DNA of 64,000 bases from NCBI RefSeq assembly GCF_907163085.1, contig NZ_CAJQTX010000006.1, forward strand, positions 372,001-436,000, read 5' to 3'. Below are positions 39,472 through 46,978 of this stretch, piece by piece. Below the pieces are notes generated by a model. That model worked only from the letters and a program-made list of their open reading frames with translations. It made no database searches and had not been told where the DNA came from. Numbering within the stretch: position 1 is the first letter of the stretch; each line of letters begins with the position of its first letter. Source of the stretch: Candidatus Accumulibacter sp. ACC003 (GTDB taxonomy: Bacteria > Pseudomonadota > Gammaproteobacteria > Burkholderiales > Rhodocyclaceae). Both the position numbers and the translations under genes were made by a program.

Positions 39472-39506
39472 CATTGCGAGGAGGCGCAGCCGACGCGGCA
39501 ATCCAG
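39472..39506. repeat. REP-like intergenic element
   Basis: CATTGCGAGGAGGCGCAGCC...GGCAATCCAG, two or three differences from 8402-8436. Confidence 0.7.
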
Positions 39507-39685
39507 TGCCATCCTCTCACTGCTTTTGAGCCGTATCGACAACGCCAAGCGCCAAATTATCGCCATCGGATCTGGGCGCACCACGAAGCCGCCTTGCAGA
39601 CCCGCTTCCGCAAGCTGCGGCCGACCCGCCGCGATGCCCGGGTCAGCGCGCTGCCGTTCCAAGAAAACTCTCCACCATCAAAACG

Positions 39686-39706
39686 CAGGGGCCTGCTTGG
39701 CCCCTG
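39686..39706 (+). terminator. hairpin with short T tract
   Basis: CAGGGGCC-TGCTT-GGCCCCTG is a perfect 8-bp GC-rich stem with a 5-base loop, followed by TTTCGTT. It lies just beyond the 3' end of the minus-strand parD gene and could act on plus-strand read-through. Confidence 0.5.
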
Positions 39707-39719
39707 TTTCGTTCACCTC

Positions 39720-40007
39720 TCAGCGTCGCCGCCAAAATTCCTGCGGGCAACCGCCAACAGAACCGTTCTTGGCCTCCCGGCGCGCTTCGGCGGCGATCGA
39801 CGCCATCGCGAAGGGCGCGGGTTCGCCACTCGTCTCGCCCTCGACCAGGGCTTGACGCAAAGCGCTCACTCTCTGTTCGTGCTCTTCGAGTAGCCGCATT
39901 GCGGCGCGCACCACCTCGCTCTTGGACTCGAAGCGTCCGGCATCGATCTGCTGAGCGATAAAGCCTTCGCAGTGTTCACCCAGGGTGACGCTGGTGTTTC
40001 TCGGCAT
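39720..40007 (-). CDS. ParD-family antitoxin, orphan
   Basis: 95 residues. Ribbon-helix-helix antitoxin with the family N-terminus MPRNTSVTLGEHCEGFIAQQ and ESKSEVVRAAMRLLEEHEQR. The tail after GEPAPFAM is unlike usual ParD (which ends in a short Phe-Asp segment) and reads into the repeat arm at 39620-39750. The gene's end may therefore have been replaced at a recombination join. The expected parE toxin is absent downstream (minus-strand direction is the ureG intergenic region). Confidence 0.8.
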   Translation of the reverse strand: MPRNTSVTLGEHCEGFIAQQIDAGRFESKSEVVRAAMRLLEEHEQRVSALRQALVEGETSGEPAPFAMASIAAEARREAKNGSVGGCPQEFWRRR

Positions 40008-40251
40008 GACGACTCCTTTGTTGGCTGATCATGTGTAATTGGATACCAATACACAAGCGTTCGATCAAGCACAACAGCTGCCAGTCATCGCGCCATTCCG
40101 GCAGTCGTGCCGATCCCGACGGCAGTTGCAGCAATCTTCCCGGCCACGTGCTTTGCCGCAACGCCTGGCAATCAGCGACCAGGAACCCCTGTGGCGCAAG
40201 GCCCGCGCGCGAGTCCCGGTGCGCTGCCATACATCGAGGCCGTGCTTGCCG

Positions 40252-40638
40252 TCAAATCACCCGAACAAGTTCGCTATAAGCGGACAACACAGCGTTGGCA
40301 GTAACCAGGGTGGCCGGCATGGACAATGCCTGGGCGATCAACAAGCGGTCGAATGGATCGTCATGAATGGGCGGGAGCTGCGCGACCTGGCTCGCTTGGC
40401 TGGCGGACACGGGGAGTTCGGCGAAGCCTGTTTCGCGAGCTGCAGCGGCAATGTCATCGGGACGGTAGTTGAAGTCGAAGCGTCTCAGTGCGGTCTTGAT
40501 GGCGATCTCCCAGATGCTGGCCGCGCTGAAATAGACGTCGTTCTCACGCCTGCTCAGGGCTTCGCACAGGTCGCTCGGCAGGCGTTCAACATGATGCAGT
40601 GAGCAGATGAGTACGTGCGTATCGAGGAGGATGCGCAT
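40252..40638 (-). CDS. PIN-domain (VapC-type) toxin, copy 1, intact
   Basis: 128 residues. PIN ribonuclease with the acidic residues of the fold: LLDTHVLI (Asp ~6), AASIWEIAIK (Glu), HDDPFDRLLIAQA (Asp pair) and LVTANAVLSAY. It probably cleaves an RNA target when freed from its antitoxin. It is encoded directly after the Phd/YefM-type antitoxin (6-base gap), the common order. The only intact toxin of the three related units in this region. Confidence 0.88.
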   Translation of the reverse strand: MRILLDTHVLICSLHHVERLPSDLCEALSRRENDVYFSAASIWEIAIKTALRRFDFNYRPDDIAAAARETGFAELPVSASQASQVAQLPPIHDDPFDRLLIAQALSMPATLVTANAVLSAYSELVRVI

Positions 40639-40644
40639 TCAGCG

Positions 40645-40923
40645 TTAAGCCTTGCGCGACCTGGCCGATTTTTCGGGGAAAATTGGCCCCTTGTAAAAGA
40701 GGTCGATCAGTTCGTCGGGCAATGGATCGTCGAAGCTTTCCGGCACCTCGAGCTTGCCGGTCAGGATTCCGAGTACCCGCGGTTCCATCGTTGCCGTTGC
40801 CAACGGCACCAGGCGGCAAATCGGCTTGCCAGCTTTGGCAATGATGATTTCCTCGCCAGCGGCAGCCTGCTCAACCAAACGAGAAAGTTGGGTCTTTGCG
40901 GCATGAATATTGACCATTTGCAT
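40645..40923 (-). CDS. Phd/YefM-type antitoxin, copy 1
   Basis: 92 residues from ATG 40923 (GAAGGA about seven bases upstream). NIHAAKTQLSRLVEQAAAGE, EIIIAKAGKPICRLVPL is the standard Phd/YefM DNA-binding and dimerisation region; the C-terminus (DPLPDELIDLFYKGPIFPE) would wrap the toxin. First gene of the TA operon, expected to repress its own promoter. Confidence 0.88.
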   Translation of the reverse strand: MQMVNIHAAKTQLSRLVEQAAAGEEIIIAKAGKPICRLVPLATATMEPRVLGILTGKLEVPESFDDPLPDELIDLFYKGPIFPEKSARSRKA

Positions 40924-41502
40924 GCTCACTTCCTTCAGCCAAGAAACAAGAAACGCACTTAGTCTAGTCGAACTAACGGCGTTTTGGCGACTGTTGTGTG
41001 TTCTGGTGGCAGTTCCGTGAGAAGGCGCTTGCGCAGGGCTTGCTTACCGAGCCGGCGACGGATGAAGCCGACGACTGGCCCCGGGCAGTCGGGTAGACTG
41101 CGGATAAGCGCCTCGCCACGCGCTAAAAATCCGGCGAGCGTGTGGTGGTTTCCCCTATGGTGTTGGTGGCAGCGTTGCCTGACCGTAGAAGCTTGGCCGT
41201 GAGTGGTCTGCGCCGGATGGCACCCACCGTATTCACAACGGCCGTTTCAGTTCGGGGATACCAGGTGCTGGCTCGGAGTAGTGAGCGGCGAAGACTGGGT
41301 CTATGTCGTTTCGTGTGGAACGGGCGCTGGTTTTGTCGGTTTGAGGAGGCGGTGATGTCAAGGGTTCGGCTGCGCCCGGACTGCGTCCGCCCTTGACATC
41401 ACCGCCCCCTCGCTGACGCTTCCTCCGGGCCGAGGAAGGCAGTCTGCTGCCCTCGGCATGGAGGACAATGGCGGCGGGCTTTCCTCTCGCGGTCGCTTCC
41501 TC
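40924..41502. other. intergenic region between TA copy 1 and ISL3 remnant
   Basis: The first ~110 bases (GGCGTTTTGGCGACTGT..., GAGAAGGCGCTTG) recur upstream of the second antitoxin (44585-44650) and partly the third (46672-46720), so the duplicated TA unit includes its upstream DNA. The rest has no gene; a strong hairpin sits at 41348-41406. Confidence 0.55.
41348..41406. repeat. 17-bp perfect inverted repeat
   Basis: GGCGGTGATGTCAAGGG (41348-41364) and its exact complement (41390-41406) around a 25-base loop, about 100 bases upstream of the ISL3 transposase fragment. It may be part of the IS or a transcription-blocking hairpin. Confidence 0.8.
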
Positions 41503-41940
41503 ATGATTGAAACGCTGTTCACCCAGGCTCTGGGCCTCGTTGCTCCTTGGCAGGTAGAAGAAGTCATCTTCAAGCCAGAGTCGGGACGGATCGATTTCCA
41601 GGTCCGGTTTGGCGCCGCCATTCATGCTTGCCCGGCTTGCGGTGCGGCGGCGCAGCCGCTCCACGACCGCCTGGCGCGCTCGTGGCGCCATCTGGATTTT
41701 TTCCAGTTCGAAGCGCACCTGCATGCCGAGGTGCCGCGAGTGGCCTGTGCCGGTTGCGGCAAGGTGACGCAGATCGCCGTACCGTGGGCGCGTGAAGGCA
41801 GTCGCTTCACCCTGCTGTTCGAGGCTTTGACGCTGATGCTGGCGCCGACCATGCCGGTCCTGGCGGCCGGCCGACTGCTGCGCGTGCGCAGTCGCAGACT
41901 GTGGCGCGTGATCAATCATCATGTCAGCCAAGCGCGTGTG
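41503..41940 (+). pseudogene. ISL3-family transposase, N-terminal fragment
   Basis: From ATG 41503 (MIETLFTQALGLVAPWQVEE). It has the ISL3 zinc finger (CPACG ... CAGCGKVTQIAVPWAREG) and the start of the HTH ([17 protein letters not shown]). The frame then enters unrelated sequence and ends at 41976, so the DDE catalytic domain is missing. Non-functional remnant. Confidence 0.82.
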
Positions 41941-41944
41941 CCGA

Positions 41945-42600
41945 ATTCGCCACAATCGCCGTCCTGCAGCCGCTGACCATCGTGACCGTTGCTCCTGCCC
42001 GGCTGCGGGCCCCGAATCCCGGATTGGCGCGTTGGCCTTCCTCCACCGCTTTGGCGCGCTGCTCAATCCGCCTGAGCGCTTCCACCGGCTCGTCATCGAG
42101 AGTGTCTTCGAGGCGGACGCCTGGGGAGTGGCGACGTTTCACGAAAGCCGTGCCTCCGACCAGAAGTTGCTCGACGAAGCCCACGCCAAGGTCCGCCGCC
42201 GTCTGCTGAGCGGGTTGCCCCGACGCGGTGTGCTCGAGCCGGAAGAGGCCGAGGCGATGGTGAACTCGGAGCCCGGTGGCGGCTTCTCGCTCGACGCCAG
42301 CGTGCGCATCGAAGGCTCTGACCGGCAAGGCCTGTGATGTCTGCTGTGGTATTGCGCCCGCCCGCCCTTCGCGCTCGAGCGCTAACGTGAAATCGACGCC
42401 GAACACCTGATCTCTTAGAGCATAAAGCCGGGTTCCGGCGGCAGCGTCGCCCCATGCTCACGCCGCTCGAACTGATCGAGCGTCTGGCGGCGCTGATTCC
42501 GCCGCCGCGTCGACATCGGCATCCTTACTTCGGGGTGCTGGCGGCCAACGCGCCGCTGCGGGGGCAGGTCACTGCGCTCGCCGGCGTGCCAGACAGTACG
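41945..42600 (+). pseudogene. IS91-like (Y2) transposase remnant
   Basis: Broken frames matching the C-terminal half of IS91-type rolling-circle transposases. [20 protein letters not shown] to [20 protein letters not shown] lies in one frame, and after stops and shifts LTPLELIERLAALIPPPRRH RHPYFGVLAANAPLRGQVTA in another (42454 on). No Tyr-containing catalytic motif is left. It abuts the ISL3 fragment directly. Confidence 0.72.
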
Positions 42601-42861
42601 CCGGCGGCAGCCGCGACCGAGTCAATCGTTGTGACCGCTGCGCCAAGCATGACGCCAAGCCGGTCGTCCGAGGGGACATTGATCGGCCACTGGTGACCGG
42701 CGTCGTCTACAACGGCAGCCACCGCCGGCCGCCCTTCAGTGGGGCTGGTATGGGCCAACGCCTGACGCCGAAACACCTTGCAAACGTCGCTCAAGTAATC
42801 GCCTTTCAGTGCCGTTAGCCTCTCATAGAAGTGGCGTTATTGGACGCTGAAGGAGATTGCC

Positions 42862-43929
42862 ATGATAATTGCCAGTGCCGAACTACGACTGGGCGCCAGC
42901 CACAGCAAAACACAGCAACATGAAATTCATGAATCATCACGCGCCTGGGTCGGCAATCGGCCCGATTCAGAAGGCAGCCAGCGCGGACGCGCGCCGGGCA
43001 CCGGCCCCGTACAGATCTCTGAAGCCGGAAGAATGGCGCAGTCCAGCGAAGCCACAGCCGTCCGGGAGGGCATCGATGCGGCTGCGAACGACCCGAAGAT
43101 GAGCCTCATCCGCGCCATGATCGCCATGCTGACCGGCCATGAAGTCAAAGTCTTTGACGCCAGCGAACTGCAAGGGACAGGCTCGGTGCCTACCGTAGCG
43201 GATCCCGGCCAATCGTCGCAATCGACTGAAGCCGCGCCACCTCAGCAACAGCCATCCGGCTATGGCATCGAATATGACCGCCACGAGTCTTACAGCGAAA
43301 GCGAGCAGACCAGCTTTGCAGCGACGGGGGTGGTGCGCACGGCGGATGGTAAAGAAATCAGTTTCAGCCTTTCACTGTCGATGGCCCGCAGCTACCACGA
43401 GGAATCCGATGTCAGCATCCGCCTGGGCGACGCACGCCAGCAGAAGGACCCGTTGGTTATCAACTTCGACGGCAACGCAGCGCAACTGACTAGCCAACGC
43501 TTCAAGTTCGACCTCAACTCGGATGGCAAAACCGAAGACATCAACTTCGTCGCCGGTGGCAGTGGTTTTCTTGCTCTTGACCGAAATGGCGACGGCAAGA
43601 TCAACAATGGATCAGAGCTGTTCGGGGCAAAAACAGGGGACGGTTTTGCCGAGCTATCCAAACTCGACGCCGATCAGAACGGCTGGATCGACGAAAACGA
43701 TGCCGCCTACGCGCAGTTACGCGTGTGGACCAAGGACAGCACCGGCAACGACCAGCTGTCGACGCTCAAACAGGCCAATGTCGGGGCAATAAGCCTGGCC
43801 AGCGTTGAAACATCATTTGACCTGAAGGACAACAACAACGCTCTGCAAGGCCAGATCAGATCCAGTGGAATCTATTTGCAAGAGGACGGCAGGGTCCGGA
43901 CCGTGCAGCAGATCGACTTGACCGTATAG
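42862..43929 (+). CDS. EF-hand-type calcium-binding protein
   Basis: 355 residues; ATG 42862 with AGGAG eight bases upstream. No signal peptide. The N-terminal ~130 residues are low-complexity Gln/Ser/Pro. The C-terminal half carries Ca-binding loops DLNSDGKTEDIN, DRNGDGKINNGSELFG and DADQNGWIDENDAAY. This domain set is frequent in proteobacterial proteins annotated as VCBS/EF-hand, with unknown role. It stands alone between a transposase remnant and the second TA copy. Confidence 0.75.
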   Translation: MIIASAELRLGASHSKTQQHEIHESSRAWVGNRPDSEGSQRGRAPGTGPVQISEAGRMAQSSEATAVREGIDAAANDPKMSLIRAMIAMLTGHEVKVFDASELQGTGSVPTVADPGQSSQSTEAAPPQQQPSGYGIEYDRHESYSESEQTSFAATGVVRTADGKEISFSLSLSMARSYHEESDVSIRLGDARQQKDPLVINFDGNAAQLTSQRFKFDLNSDGKTEDINFVAGGSGFLALDRNGDGKINNGSELFGAKTGDGFAELSKLDADQNGWIDENDAAYAQLRVWTKDSTGNDQLSTLKQANVGAISLASVETSFDLKDNNNALQGQIRSSGIYLQEDGRVRTVQQIDLTV

Positions 43930-44106
43930 AAATCAAGGCGGCGCCAGTTTCAGATCGACACCGCAGCTCCTGCCTTTTTGCAGCGGCTTGACTCAGCTTG
44001 GCCGGTGCCTTGTTGGCGCCGCGCAAACGAGCGATCACCGTGGCAATCAATGTCTTGTAAAAAAACACTCCAGCACCGCATCCGAGCTGAGGTCGAGTGC
44101 GGCACT

Positions 44107-44248
44107 TGATGGCAATCTCCCAGATGCTGGCCGCGCTGAAATAGTCGTCGTTCTCACGCTTGCTTAGGGCTTTGCACAGATCGCTCGGCAGGCGTTCAAC
44201 CTGATGCAGTGACCAGATCAGCACATGCGTATCGCGGAGGATGCGCAT
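44107..44248 (-). pseudogene. PIN-domain toxin, copy 2, truncated
   Basis: First ~47 residues of the toxin (MRILRDTHVLIWSLHQVERL ... SIWEIAIK) then unrelated sequence; the frame stays open to 43856. Three of the four acidic PIN positions are lost with the C-terminus. Sits 3' of an intact antitoxin copy. Confidence 0.8.
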
Positions 44249-44533
44249 TCAGCGTTCACCCTTGCGCGATCTGGCTGATTCTTCGGGGAAAATTGGCCCC
44301 TTGTAGAAGAGGTCGATCAGTTCGTCGGGCAATGGACCAGCGAAGCTATCCCGCACATTGAGCTTGCCGGTCAGGATTCCGAGTACCCGCGGTTCCATCG
44401 TTGCCGTTGCCAACGGCACCAGGCGGCAAATCGGCTTGCCAGCTTTGGCAATGATGATTTCCTCGCCAGCGGCAGCCTGCTCAACCAAACGAGAAAGTTG
44501 GGTCTTTGCGGCATGAATATTGCCCGTTTGCAT
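44249..44533 (-). CDS. Phd/YefM-type antitoxin, copy 2
   Basis: 94 residues from ATG 44533 (MQTGNIHAAKTQLSRLVEQA). Nearly identical to copy 1 through the DNA-binding part, with changes in the toxin-binding region (KLNVRDSFAGPLPD). It is intact although its toxin partner is truncated, so it could still repress TA promoters or neutralise the copy-1 toxin. Confidence 0.82.
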   Translation of the reverse strand: MQTGNIHAAKTQLSRLVEQAAAGEEIIIAKAGKPICRLVPLATATMEPRVLGILTGKLNVRDSFAGPLPDELIDLFYKGPIFPEESARSRKGER

Positions 44534-45251
44534 GCTCGCTTCCTTCAGCCAAGAAACAAGAAACGTACTTAGTCTAGTCGAACGGCGTTTTGGCGACTGT
44601 GGTGTATTCCGGTGGGTGCTTCCGTGAGAAGGCGCTTGAGCAAGGCTTGATTGCGGCGCAGCCGGCGTCCGCGCGGGCGGCTCCGCCAGCAAGCCGCATG
44701 GCCTCCGAAGGTCACCGCGCAAGCATCCTTGATCACGTTTCCCCGGCGTCAGGCCGTCATTGCGAACGGAGTGAAGCAATCCAGGGCTTTGCAGCGGCGG
44801 CGTCAGCGCGGTCGTCGGAGGGGGCTACTGGACTGCCGCGTCGCTACGCTCCTCGCAGTGACGGTGCTCAACGGTATGTGGGGGAGCGTTGGCCAGGCGG
44901 TTTTGCGAAAGCTCGACGTTGGCGATGGAAGCTTCCATCGTCGACATGGAAGCGTCTATCGCTGGCATGAATCGTTTCATGTTTTTCATGGAATGATCGA
45001 TCGTCGGCATGGAGCCTTGTACCTCCGGCATCGATCGATTCGCCCACCGCACTGGCCGTACGCTCCGCTGTTTCCCCCGCCCGCCAGCGGCGGGGATAGG
45101 CTCACAGAATGAAGCTACGAAAAACAAGGCCGCAGCCGACGAGAAGCTCGCCGGAAACTGGGGGCGGCTGGCTCGACAATGCGCAAGATCACCGTGCTGA
45201 CCCCGAATGTGTAACGGCTTCGCTGAGGCACGGGTCCAGCCATTTTGCTCC
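44534..45251. other. intergenic stretch with REP pair, no supported gene
   Basis: The first ~115 bases repeat the DNA upstream of the copy-1 antitoxin. An inverted pair of REP-like elements is at 44756-44862. The segment 44900-45030 has short internal repetitions (GGCATGGA/CGACATGGAAG). Frames on both strands are open but look like chance products of GC-rich repeats. Confidence 0.5.
44756..44862. repeat. inverted pair of REP-like elements
   Basis: GTCATTGCGAACGGAGTGAA... (44756-44784) and, inverted, a 35-base unit at 44828-44862. Both belong to the CATTGCGAGGAG...GCAATCCAG family seen at 8402 and 39472. Confidence 0.7.
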
Positions 45252-45878
45252 TTAGCAGCTGACGCGCTTTCGGCGGACAGCAATCAGTCCGGCCAAGCCA
45301 AGGCCGAAGATGGCGATGCTGCCTGGCTCCGGCACGGCGAGGGCGTTGAGATTCGCTACCGTGAGGCTCTCCCAGTTCTGGTCATTCAAACGGAAGCGCC
45401 CCCCTTGCCCACCGTTGCAGCATCCTTCCGCCCAGAATGCCTGCAGGACGTAGCTGCCTTGTGCCAGCGGTCCGCTGTTGGCGATCAGCAGTTCCGAAGT
45501 ATTAGTCCAGTCGCCGCCCCACCACAAGTCACTTGTCTTTTGGTTCTTCAGGATGCCGTCCAGATAGACTTCGCCGCCATAGCCGGCGTCGGGTGCGAGT
45601 TGGAAGGACACGGTGTCGCCAGCGTGCGCGGCAGAGACGGTAAACCCTACCGTCAGTCTGTCGTAGCCGTTGTTGCTGCCGACAGATCCGTTGAAATCAC
45701 TCAGCGACTGCGACGCAATGGGCGTGGACTGCGCCGCCCAGCCGGCCAGGTAAGTGGGCAAGGGAAAGCTATAGTTGTCTATGGACCGAACGTCATAGGT
45801 GATGCTGGCCGCTCGCGCATTTGCTGCACCAAGGGTGAGCGAAGCGAGAACGAGGGTGACGACAGCGATGCGTTTCAT
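45252..45878 (-). CDS. PEP-CTERM sorting domain protein
   Basis: 208 residues. N-terminal signal peptide (MKRIAVVTLVLASLTLGAAN, cleavage after ARA). A beta-rich body includes EGCCNGGQGGRFRLND, a Cys-Cys-x-Gly motif seen in a PEP-CTERM subfamily. The C-terminal PEP-CTERM signal is VPEPGSIAIFGLGLAGL plus a basic end (AVRRKRVSC). It should be processed by an exosortase and exported to surface or matrix. Presence implies an exosortase/EPS locus elsewhere in the genome. Stand-alone gene. Confidence 0.9.
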   Translation of the reverse strand: MKRIAVVTLVLASLTLGAANARAASITYDVRSIDNYSFPLPTYLAGWAAQSTPIASQSLSDFNGSVGSNNGYDRLTVGFTVSAAHAGDTVSFQLAPDAGYGGEVYLDGILKNQKTSDLWWGGDWTNTSELLIANSGPLAQGSYVLQAFWAEGCCNGGQGGRFRLNDQNWESLTVANLNALAVPEPGSIAIFGLGLAGLIAVRRKRVSC

Positions 45879-46069
45879 AAGGTGTCCAGATCCAAAGAAG
45901 AGTTTCGATGCGCTCAGAATAGCGGGGACGAACGGCAGTCGCCGTGAAGCAGTTCACGAAGAAGCCAAAGCAATTTTCCCGCGCTATCCCGGACTGGTAG
46001 TCGCGGCACGACGCAACAACGCACTTGTGCCGACGCCAGATTTGGGCGGAACGGCGCAGCAGCTAACAG

Positions 46070-46330
46070 GCGGCAGGTGCGCGATCTGACTCGCCTGACT
46101 GGCGGACACCGGGAGTTCGGCGAAGCTTGTTTCGCGAGTTGCTGCGGCTATGTCATCGGGACGGAAGTTGAAGTCGAAGCGCCTTGGCGCGGTCTTGATG
46201 GCGATCTCGAAGATGCTGGCCGCGCTGAAACAGACGTCGTTCTCAGGCCTGCTCAGGGCTTCGCACAGGTCGCTCGGCAGGTGTTCAACTTGATACAGTG
46301 ACCAGATCACAGCACATGCGTATCGAGGAG
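46070..46330 (-). pseudogene. PIN-domain toxin, copy 3, frameshifted and truncated
   Basis: Same toxin again: the LLDTHVL start (46310-46330) is separated from MIWSLYQVEHLPSDLCEALS by two inserted bases. The frame departs from the family after SQIAHLPP, losing the DDPFD part. Non-functional. An intact antitoxin precedes it. Confidence 0.8.
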
Positions 46331-46339
46331 GGCGTACTT

Positions 46340-46624
46340 TCAGCGTTCACCTTTGCGCGACCTAGCCGATTCTTCGGGAAAAATTGGCCCCTCGTAGAAG
46401 AGGTCGATCAGTTCGTCGGGCAATGGATCGTCGAAGCTCCCCGGCACATCAAGCTTGCCGGTCAGGATTCCGAGTACCCGCGGTTCCATCGTTGCCGTTG
46501 CCAACGGCACCAGGCGGCAAATCGGCTTGCCAGCTTTGGCAATGATGATTTCCTCGCCGGCGGCAGCCTCCTCGACCAAACGAGAAAGCTGGGCCTTGGC
46601 GGCATGAATGTTGACCGTTCGCAT
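46340..46624 (-). CDS. Phd/YefM-type antitoxin, copy 3
   Basis: 94 residues from ATG 46624 (MRTVNIHAAKAQLSRLVEEA), ending in RSRKGER like copy 2. Intact frame, partner toxin dead. The upstream GTGGCGACTGTCGTGTATTC is again shared with the other copies. Confidence 0.82.
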   Translation of the reverse strand: MRTVNIHAAKAQLSRLVEEAAAGEEIIIAKAGKPICRLVPLATATMEPRVLGILTGKLDVPGSFDDPLPDELIDLFYEGPIFPEESARSRKGER

Positions 46625-46978
46625 GCGTATGTCCTCCAGGCAAGAAACCAACTTAGTCTGGTTGAAGCAATGGCGTTGTGGCGACTGTCGTGTATTCCGG
46701 TGGGCGGTTACGTGGGCTGCGGGTGACCCGCCGCGACGTCCGGGTCAGCGGCCCGCCGCTCTAACGAAACTCCACACTATCAAGAGTCAGCGGGCGTGCG
46801 TGACCCCTGTTACGTTCACATCTCACCGCTCAGGTCGCTGCCAAATTTCTGCGGATCTACGCAACCGCCAATACTCTTCGGCCATGCGCATGCGGCGACA
46901 TGCTAAGCTGCCGCGATCAAGGGGACATGGCTGTCACAGGCACGGTAACCCCGTAAGAACCAGTCGAACTCAAGGTCC
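46625..46978. other. intergenic region upstream of the sigma-factor operon
   Basis: Starts with the repeated TA-upstream DNA. Bases ~46725-46870 resemble ~39620-39750 (shared GACCCGCCGCGA, CCGGGTCAGCG, CCCCTGTT-CGTTCAC). The operon promoter must lie in the last ~100 bases; no convincing consensus was found. Confidence 0.5.

Larger units (their letters stand above)
39314..39719. other. intergenic region after ureG, no gene
   Basis: Holds a stem-loop (39332-39359), a REP-like element (39472-39506) and a second hairpin followed by T-rich sequence (39686-39706). Bases ~39620-39750 resemble ~46725-46870 and form one arm of a direct repeat around the toxin-antitoxin region. No coding frame is supported. 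Confidence 0.55.

Noticed and set aside
44825-45283. 152-residue minus-strand frame with repeated Met-rich segment
   Set aside because: Covers a REP element and internally repetitive DNA, lacks a ribosome site and overlaps the PEP-CTERM gene end.
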